Shown here piece after piece: positions 56,835 to 64,000 of a stretch of DNA of 64,000 bases. Where the stretch lies: NCBI GenBank assembly GCA_037126765.1, contig JBBCBC010000022.1:21295758-21359757 (forward strand), given 5' to 3'. How positions within the stretch are numbered: position 1 is the stretch's first letter; every line of letters starts with the position of its first letter. The stretch is from Stenogyne calaminthoides. Lineage: Eukaryota > Streptophyta > Magnoliopsida > Lamiales > Lamiaceae. Under the pieces are notes generated by a model. The model had not been told where the DNA came from. It did not search any database and worked only from the letters and a program-made list of their open reading frames with translations. Position numbers and translations under genes: made by a program.

Positions 56835-58502
56835 TGTAGGTCCCGAACGGGTTTTGTGAGGGCAGAAGTCTAGAGGGGAGGGGTGAATAGACTTCTGAAA
56901 ACTTTTCGTGCGGATCAGGTGTGATTTGCAGATTGCCTGATCAGAGTGCTAGTGAGTCAGTTTGGACTGATGTTCAATCTTACTGAGTGCCTGAGGGCAG
57001 ATCAGTTTGATATCTGTCAGTTTAACCAAGAGTGCGGAAGCTTGTAAATACTCGTGTGAAAAACCAGTTTATCAATTCAGATTCTTAAGTCAGTTTTCAA
57101 TCAGCTGACTAAGGTGTCAACCTGATCAGATCAGTTGCTTGGTGCAGACTGAGCTTAACTTTAGAATATGTATGCAGTTTTTTTAAACTCAGTTGTGTGA
57201 ATAGTGTAAAGCAATAAATAGCAAGTAAATGCACACAAGATTTTATAGTGGTTCAGATGAAACCCATCTTACGTCCACTCTTCCCTTAACACAGGGGCAC
57301 CAACTTAACCAACTTAACCAACTGGATTTAGTTTTATGTGTTAGTCCAACATCCAACAGATGTTTATTGAGTTCACACTCAACCGAACCAGAAATCAGAA
57401 ACTAGAATCCCTAGTCTGAAATCTTGCGGTAACAAACTTAACCTAACTTTGAGTTTGGGTAAAGGTTTGTTGTGGTTCCAACTGGATATCTATCCTGGTG
57501 TTTATGTAGCCAAATGCTAGTGGATAAGATTTCTTGCTAAGAACTATGGGATGAACACTCTAAGAATAATCTTCAAATATGGTGTTCTTCGAGCGGAGAT
57601 TTTGCTGTAGTTTTTGCTTCTTTTGCGGTGTCTCCGTGTTCATTCTTAGTGTTGTCCGTATTCTTCAATTTTGAAGATCGATCCCATTTTATAGACCTCA
57701 AAATCAAAGAGCCGTTGGAGAGCAATTTGAATTTCGGGCTATATTAGGTAGGTTGTAGGATATGATTGTGACGTGCTTTGAATATCGGTGTGGTCGTAGG
57801 CATGATTAACATCGTTTATGTCCGCAGCGTCGAATCCCACATTATCAACTCTTTTTGTGCACGTGTCGCTTTCTCTTTGGCTTCGCAAGGCGGCACTTCG
57901 GAATTTCTCCGTTAGACGATTGATATTCCTTTTGTAGAGGATTCTTCTTGTCTGGTGTACCATTTTGGTTGACGTCAGGTGTGAGCTGACTTGATCAGAT
58001 AACTGATCAGTCTACCTTGTTGAGTCTTATGATGCAGATTGTCTTAGCTCAATATGCGGACTCTACCGATATAGGTCTTCGGTCTTCTCGTAGTCTTCGA
58101 TCTTGGTGACTCGAGCCTCGATGTATTCAAATATCATCTGAGTCTTCAGTTTTATTCTTGAGTCTTGAGTTTATCCGGGTCTTGAGGTTCATCCGAGTCT
58201 TGAGTTCATCGAGTCTTGAGGTTCATCCCGAGTCTTAAGTGTCTTCTATCTTCACCGATCTTGACTTCTTTTCTTTGATTTGTTCTTAGCCTTGATCATC
58301 CGACCGGGTCATCCGATGCCCGACGACCTATACATATTGAGTTCCCCTCAATATGTGACCTATCTTTACATCGCCTATCTATACATTTCAAATTAGTCAT
58401 CTTAATCGATTCTAAGTCATCGATCACCAATGTGTCCGACCGGGTCCTATTACAAACTGCTTTTGGAACTTCCATCAAAACTTAAATACAAATTTCCCAA
58501 CA
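56835..58502 (-). mobile_element. Element C 3' LTR (1,668 bp)
   Basis: TGTAGGTCCCGAACGGG...TTTCCCAACA, the reverse of a B-type LTR. The coding-strand TATA reads TTTTATA at 57687-57693. A GAGTCTTGAG-type array is at about 58140-58240. From 57780 to 58450 many CTG triplets of relatives read CCG (for example CCGACCGGG for CTGACTGG). Confidence 0.9.
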
Positions 58503-58516
58503 ATTTCCCCCTTTTT
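58503..58516 (-). other. Polypurine tract of element C
   Basis: ATTTCCCCCTTTTT on the plus strand is the exact reverse complement of the B and E PPT. Confidence 0.9.
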
Positions 58517-58728
58517 GATGGAACCAAAACGCTTAATCAGAAAAACAGATACCACGAATAGAAATGCAGATAATGAAATGCAGTACAAATTTCAGAAGAC
58601 AATGAGATGTTGTCTTAGAATCAGAGAGATGAAATATTTCATTCAGATAGGTGTGTGCGTTATAGAATACATGAAAAAAGTACCTATCATCTGATTCCAA
58701 GTTGTCTTCCTCAGGTGTACTTGAACAT

Positions 58729-61700
58729 TTACAGCTCTTTGGGGATGCCAAACATCTTGTACATCCTTTGCATTAGCTTGTCCAGATCTTCTCTTCTATG
58801 GATAACTCCTTTTTCAGCAAATCCATAGTAGGCATTTTTGAACTTTACAGCATCTAGCTTTTGTCTGGACGCAAAGGTGGAAGGAGTAGTTCAAAGGGTG
58901 GAGCTTCTGGTATTAGTGACATTATTTTCCCTTCTTTCATCACCGTCTAGTAGAAGTCTGGATACATTGTTTCTAACCAGTTCCGGAATTCATCATCATT
59001 TTCAGTCTGATCTTGATGAATCGGAATCTTCTCCGGGATGTATCGTCCACATAACCATTCTCCTCGATCCGATCCCATTACGAAGCAGATCTAGCCGTCT
59101 GCACGAGGATGTCTTTAACAGTCTTTGGAAGGGCATTCTTCTCCCAAAGCAATCTCCTATCTTTGCAGTTTTCGTTCTTCCTCTTCCTTGAATGTAGCGA
59201 TGTTATGTCCTTAGCCTCTGCTAACTTCGCTTCTTGATGGCGGCCTCTCTAATTCTGTCTTGTTTGCTCTTGAACTTGTTCAGAGTCATCTCGCTTTTTG
59301 GTAGAGAATAGTTGGCATTGTCTCGATTTTTCATGATTGCTTTCATCATCTTGCCTTTGCCTTTCTTTTCTCCTCGAGTGTGCTTTCGATTTCATCTTGT
59401 TTCGTCTTCTTTGACTAATTTCTTAGCTAGTTCAAGGCTCTTGGCTTTGATCATCGATTTCCATTCTTTTTCATGCGAGCGAAGAGAAGTCTTCAATCTT
59501 GTCGACTCTGGTAATAACCTCTGAAAGAGCAATTTTCTACTCAGTGATCTCTTTGCTATGTTGCTCCACAGTTTCTTTCCCTTCAGCAACGAGATCAGTA
59601 GATGGAGTAGCTGGCAAGTCAGATACAGTGGTTTCTGGTAGAGATGTAATTGTTACCAACTGTGTCTATGTTTCTTTCTTCTCTTTATTTTCTTGTCCTT
59701 CCCCCTCGACAACAAGAGGAGTGATCTGAACGGTGGCAGAAGGTGCAGGTTTCGAGAAGCGTCTGAGAGCAACTTCGATATCCTGTCTTGCTCGTTCTAC
59801 AGAAGCTACAAAGTGTTTCCAACCCATATCCATGTGGTTGTCAGTTTTCTCCAAGGATGCCCAGACATTCTCCAATACTACCTGTGTCTGATCGAGCATA
59901 TCTATCTGAACTTTGAGTTTGTCAGACTGGAGATTGAGCTTCTCGGCAAGAGGGTTAACTAGTTGCATTACTTCACAGAGGATGGAATTGTGCATCCCAA
60001 CTGTGTGACTTCTTTCTTTGTCAACTAGTTTTGCTTGCTCTTCTTCAAATCGCTTCATCGGGGATTCAAGAGAGCGCGAATTTATCTTCAATAGCAATCT
60101 TGATCCCATCCCGAATCTTCTCAAAGATAAAGATCTAGGTATCGAGCTCATCGTAGTGACCGGTCGATGTTGAAGCCTTGCCAAGTCGGGTCTCATCTGC
60201 AAAGCACCCATTCTTGGTTCATCGGCGCTCCCTCATGATCATGGAGGAGGTTGAAGCGGTTTTCTCCCTGTTATCGCAATTAAGAACCTTTCAGTAAATC
60301 AACCATCCGATATCATCATCAGATGCCAATTCAACAACACTTTCAATCCCAGCATGGTTTAAGCATTTCAACTCCAAGTCTACAAAGAAATCTGATCCCA
60401 GAGTTGTCATGAGAATCAGAAATTCTTCAAAGCTTTTTCAAACCGATATCCTCCGAACACAATCTCTTCTATTTGTTCTTCGGATGCCGGGATGTTGATC
60501 CAATCGGGCATAGATCCAGCAGATACTCCTTGATATGTTTCTTCATTATCCTTATGATGGGGCTTTCTGAAACATGTGAAGCAAGCACAGTTCTGGTGTT
60601 GAAGGGATTATGAGAGATGGACACTCGCTTGTCGGATCTCTCAGATTCTTGTGACTTGATTGGAGATTGGGATATATGTGGTTGTGTTCGTTTTTTTGCA
60701 GGTTGAGGGTGTTCGGTTTCTGAAGCGGAGTTCATTGATTGGGAGAGTGGGAGATCCTGGGTGATCCGATAGGTGAGGGGTGAGGGGTGAGAAGGTTTTT
60801 GTGAGGAGAGGGTGATGATGATTTGGAAAAGGGCGTTGGCGATCTTGCTCTCTCGGAAGATCGTGGTGAGGGCGAGAATCGGATGGTGATTCTTCCTCGG
60901 ATTGCTCCACTTCATCCCCTCGGATGCATTTCTCTCCTTCGCCGTGATCATTTGCTCTTCCCTTACTTCATCGCGGGCAAATGGGCTCGAGAGCGGATGC
61001 TATCTCGCTTTCGATTCCACTTGCATCGATTCTTCGATTCGCTAACTTGTGGCTGAACTTGGAGCAGTCTTCAGAGGAGAAGTCACTCTCTTCTAACGTT
61101 TCCGCTGAGCATCTGGTTTCTTGGCCAGATCCTTCCTCTTCATCCTCTTTTCCGGAATGACCGTTCCCTGCTCTTCAGAAGATGCAGTTGCCTTATATTT
61201 TCCCTTCTTTTCTCCCTTGGGTTTGGGCACATAAGGAGTTGGATCTTCATCAGATTGTCTAGGTTGGGACTCATCCTTGCCCAATATGGCCTTGTGCTTT
61301 GCTTGATATATCTTTGCTCCATTCTCATTCCATTCATAGTTCTGTGGCAGCTTATCTGACAGAATGATTGAGATTTTGTGTATGAAGGAGCACTTGGAAG
61401 ATAAGCACACTTCATTTCTTTGGGTCAGTTTGAACTTCCCGGAGTCTTTCCTCAGTCGTGCCTTGACCATACCCAACCAATCTATATCTGAAGCCTTCTT
61501 TATTATTGCAGCCATGACACTGATCTTATAGGAAGTGACAGCATCAAGACTGTAAGTTGAGCACATGATCACCTTCTGAACGATCTTAAGGAGAAGGCGA
61601 TATTTCCTCTTCAGATAGGAGGCTTTGACGTTTGTTGTATTCTCCTTGTTCACTGGTCTCAACAATTCGGCTTCAAGAAATTCTTTTTCTCCTACATCAG

Positions 61701-62055
61701 TCGTGTAGGTCTCTGGATTGATGCTTCCTCGAGTTAGGCCGAATATCCTCTGGAGATCGTCATTCGACACTCGCACTTCCAGTCCGCCAACGGAAGAAAT
61801 CAGGTCAGCATCAATGTCTTCATCCCTCTGTAGATTGTATAAAAACTCCAGGGCTTCATGGGTGTGGACGATGTACTGATGTGTAGAGCAATATCGTTCT
61901 AGCCCACATGCTCGCAAGCACTCCAAAATTTCCAGCGATTCAGGATCTAAGGTGATGGTGAATACTACATACTTCTCATCAATGATGTCTTTCTTCATCG
62001 ATGCAAAGTTGCAGAACTTTTTCCCTTGGCCCGGTCGTGGAACAAGATATGCCAT
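58729..62055 (-). pseudogene. Element C third ORF (ORF3)
   Basis: Reads leftwards from an ATG at 62053-62055. The first 320 codons are open (61093-62055) and give the best view of the N-terminal domain: FCNFASMKKDIIDEKY, EALEFLYNLQRDEDID, SSVGGLEVRVSNDDLQRIF and YLKRKYRLLLKIVQKVIM. The stop at 61093-61095 is TAG where B has CAG. Beyond lie the Pro/Ser-rich linker (60469-60951), the coiled-coil region with MQLVNPLAEKLNLQSDKL (59666-60211) and the conserved end DLDKLMQRMYKMFGIPK near 58760. Frameshifts in the linker and coiled coil coincide with CAG/CTG-rich DNA. The VGG-LEVRVSNDDLQRIFGL stretch recalls plant transposon-associated domains of the PF20167 type; unproven. Confidence 0.83.
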
Positions 62056-62790
62056 TTATGTACGATATGCAAATTGATGTTTACTTTGAGTAAGATATTT
62101 CAATAAATTCAGTCAAACTAGTAATCTAAGCATCAATTTAGCAAGTAAGCGTATAGATCTTATAAAAATTACAGAAACATATCATCACGACTTGTAAACC
62201 TAGGTACCAGAGTGAATTTAAATAATGCAGTATTTAAACGAGAAATTACCAGAAATTGATTCGAGGATTTGAGAAATCGTAAGAAAAGAATCAATTGATT
62301 TCGAAAGTAATTCTCTGAAGATTATGAAAGTTTTGAGCTTTTAAGAGCTTTGAGAAGATGAAGTAGTGGAAAGAAGTTTTCTGAGAAAGATTTGGATTTT
62401 ATAGAATACGAGGGAAAACCTTTTTGCACAACTTTCCAAAGTACTCAAGTATCCGTGTTTTGAAATCAGTGGCTGAGATTAGTCGGCCAAAAAGTATTTT
62501 GATCGCACGGTTGAGAAAAGTAGTCTTCTCGTATTTCGCACTCTTAAAATCGCAATAAAACACATTAAAAACACATTCCCAAGTCCGCATTAAAAGTTTT
62601 GCAGTGCATGCGTCATAAAGTGAAAACAGAGTAAAAACCAATTTATTTAAATAACGCATATAAGAAGTTCATAAAGGGATAAATAAGAGAACGTATCTGA
62701 CTGATTGATATTGTAATCAACTAGTTACCACTGTGATCTGATCTGGTACTTGTTGACCTTACTGATGGTAGCCTTATGCATTTCCCAACA
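62056..62790 (-). promoter_or_regulatory. Element C pol-ORF3 spacer with TATA motif
   Basis: Homologous to B 19791-20497. The coding strand has TATAAAA (plus 62397-62403) and a donor-like CTG|GTAATTTC, but the acceptor AG just before the ATG in B reads ACAT here, so the candidate intron is not conserved at its 3' end. Near 62781-62790 the sequence TTTCCCAACA resembles a B-type LTR terminus. Confidence 0.5.
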
Positions 62791-63213
62791 ATATTCCACT
62801 CAACTGATCAGATTCTTGCTTGAAACACTTCGTCACTTATCTGATCCACTTATCTGATACTCTTATCTTCAATCTTCTTCTAATCAGCCCGCATTTACTA
62901 TGCATTGAAGTCTACTCCCTCCAAAACATTTACTTCGGGGAGTCAAAAAGTCGCCTCGATTCCCAAATCGGCGCGATTTGACATTCCGTAATAATGGTAT
63001 AGATACGTTGTGATTACTCACACCGTCAACTCATCCAACCATTAGCCGCGTGTTCCTTACACGTTGTCGATGCAAATTTCTCTTAAGGTCTTCTGAGAAA
63101 ATAAATTTGCATTTATACCCCTAATTTCCTTCTATAAATTAGTCTGGGGTGATTAGGCAAACAACACAACATAAACCATTCATCTTCTTTAGCATATACT
63201 TCATGCTTTTCCG

Positions 63214-63591
63214 ATGAGTTCCTTATTTCTGTTGAAACTTCCGGTGAAAACCTTTAACCCTTTTCCAATGAATTCAGCTTCTCAAATCAACCCTGTGTGT
63301 TCCTTCACACTGCTTTCGTCGGCATCTAAGATTACACATACGATCAAATCAAAGTTTCTTTACCACCGTGGAGGCGGATCTGCTAAGGCAAATGAGAAGG
63401 CACTTCTCCTAACCGTATGCACTTTGTGCGCCTATCGAGATGACGGAATTAGCATCAACAGACTCAGTCTGAAACAAAACATGAGTTTGATATATGGTCT
63501 GCATCAGTCAACAGCTGATCTTCATATATCAAGCTCAATATTTACATGCGACACTAGTGTCTGTTTGGTCCTTGTGACCAAAACACAGTAA
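63214..63591 (+). CDS. Small ORF of unknown function
   Basis: A 125-codon frame from ATG (MSSLFLLKLPVKTFNPF) with a TATA-like motif about 80 bp upstream and a second in-frame Met at residue 19. The sequence is Ser/Leu/Lys-rich, with no motif I recognise. Position after a pyrimidine-rich leader resembles the start of ORF3 in B and G, but no residue block matches. It may be an N-terminal piece of another element's extra ORF, a short host gene, or chance. Confidence 0.3.
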   Translation: MSSLFLLKLPVKTFNPFPMNSASQINPVCSFTLLSSASKITHTIKSKFLYHRGGGSAKANEKALLLTVCTLCAYRDDGISINRLSLKQNMSLIYGLHQSTADLHISSSIFTCDTSVCLVLVTKTQ

Positions 63592-63813
63592 CCTTGTGTC
63601 CCATTTAACAATTTGGAGAGCCCATTGATTTTTAGCTCTAGGGGCTCTCCGCACGAAAATCCTTCAAGGCCGCTCTCGCCTCCTCACTCCAAGCTCGAGG
63701 GTGGCTCAAGATTTTCCTTAAGGCCTCTCACGCCCCTTTTAGGATCGGGGGAAAATGAGAGCATCAAGCACTTGAACTCTCTCTCTCCCCTTTCCTATCT
63801 TGGGTTGGCTTAA

Positions 63814-63834
63814 GGTTTATGGTTTATGGTTTAT
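63814..63834 (+). repeat. Three tandem GGTTTAT units
   Basis: GGTTTAT occurs three times without gaps. Heptameric like the plant telomere repeat but of different sequence. Confidence 0.85.
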
Positions 63835-64000
63835 GTAGCGACCTCTCGGGTCTTCTTTGTACTTGTAGCTTGTAATACCACTTGAAGATAGCTTGTAGGT
63901 AGCTTGCGATATCACTTGTAACTTATAAATCTGACCTCCGGGTCTTTATCAATGAAAAATTATGTTATTTCATTGTTGTGTTGCCTCTTCCGACTTATGC

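Larger units (their letters stand above)
56835..62880 (-). mobile_element. Sirevirus-like element C (B relative), 5'-truncated
   Basis: On the plus strand: LTR 56835-58502, reverse PPT, ORF3 (58729-62055), the pol-ORF3 spacer, and a trace of RNase H near 62800. The rest of pol, gag and the 5' LTR are absent, and unrelated sequence follows about 62880. The left TSD candidate is AGTGT (56830-56834), with no partner at the right. Close sequence match to B in ORF3 and LTR. Confidence 0.85.
62881..64000. other. Unclassified right flank
   Basis: Does not match the other elements in the window. It holds a TATA-like TATAAATTA near 63133, a 125-codon frame at 63214-63591, and a pyrimidine-rich stretch with GACCTCTCGGGTC and GACCTCCGGGTC near 63840-63945. 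GTTATTTCATTGTTGTG lies close to the end. This could be part of another retroelement; no domain confirms it. Confidence 0.45.

Noticed and set aside
63814..63834. Telomere-like heptamer repeats
   Set aside because: GGTTTAT is not the plant telomere unit TTTAGGG, and only three copies are present.

Overview
The window looks like heterochromatic nuclear DNA of a flowering plant, probably a dicot. Nearly all of it is Ty1/copia LTR retrotransposons nested inside one another. I found no convincing host gene, tRNA, rRNA, CRISPR array or bacterial-type operon. The evidence is paired LTRs with TG...CA ends, 5-bp target-site duplications (TSDs), initiator-Met tRNA primer-binding sites, polypurine tracts (PPTs), and broken gag/protease/integrase/RT/RNase H frames. 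Element letters below are mine.

Left nest (1-28307). Element D (minus strand, Sirevirus-like) supplies a 5' LTR at 26779-28307, its leader and the start of gag. Element A (minus strand, another copia lineage) sits inside D's gag: left LTR 1-1388, pol, gag, leader, then an LTR split into 12603-13436 and 25737-26497. Three insertions lie in A: E1 (4514-7888, two 1.6-kb LTRs around only 134 bp; TSD AAAAT), a solo LTR E2 (9257-10998; TSD TAGTT) and B (13437-25731, Sirevirus-like; TSD AAGTG). B carries gag, protease, integrase and a long third ORF (ORF3), but has lost most of RT and all of RNase H.

Middle (28308-48382). An unclassified stretch with a 72-bp tandem duplication precedes F (29467-35978, minus strand, Sirevirus-like: LTR, C-terminal half of ORF3, RNase H, RT, part of integrase). 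F is cut by an LTR, H1. H1 is cut by H2 (36138-47953; TSD GTTAA), a tandem copia element of form LTR-pol-LTR-gag-pol-LTR. H1 then resumes until G interrupts it at 48383.

Right (48383-64000). G (plus strand, Sirevirus-like) has a 2.0-kb LTR, a long coiled-coil gag, a pol reduced to one short RT-RNase H stub, and a degenerate ORF3. Its 3' LTR is cut by C (56835 to about 62880, minus strand, close relative of B, with ORF3). The last 1.1 kb is unclassified.

How the parts relate: B, C, D, E, F and G share TGTTGGGA LTR starts and, where intact, an AAAAAGGGGGAAAT PPT. B, C, F and G carry ORF3 downstream of pol, encoding a globular N-terminus, a Pro/Ser/Lys-rich linker and a coiled-coil C-terminus. 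In B, C and G it is preceded by its own TATA-like region, and in B by a candidate 5'-UTR intron. Nothing here is an intact autonomous element. Two damage signatures run through the window: CAG-to-TAG stop codons, and paired copies in which CAG/CTG reads as CG/CCG. The second looks more like a long-read consensus artefact at methylated CHG sites than evolution.
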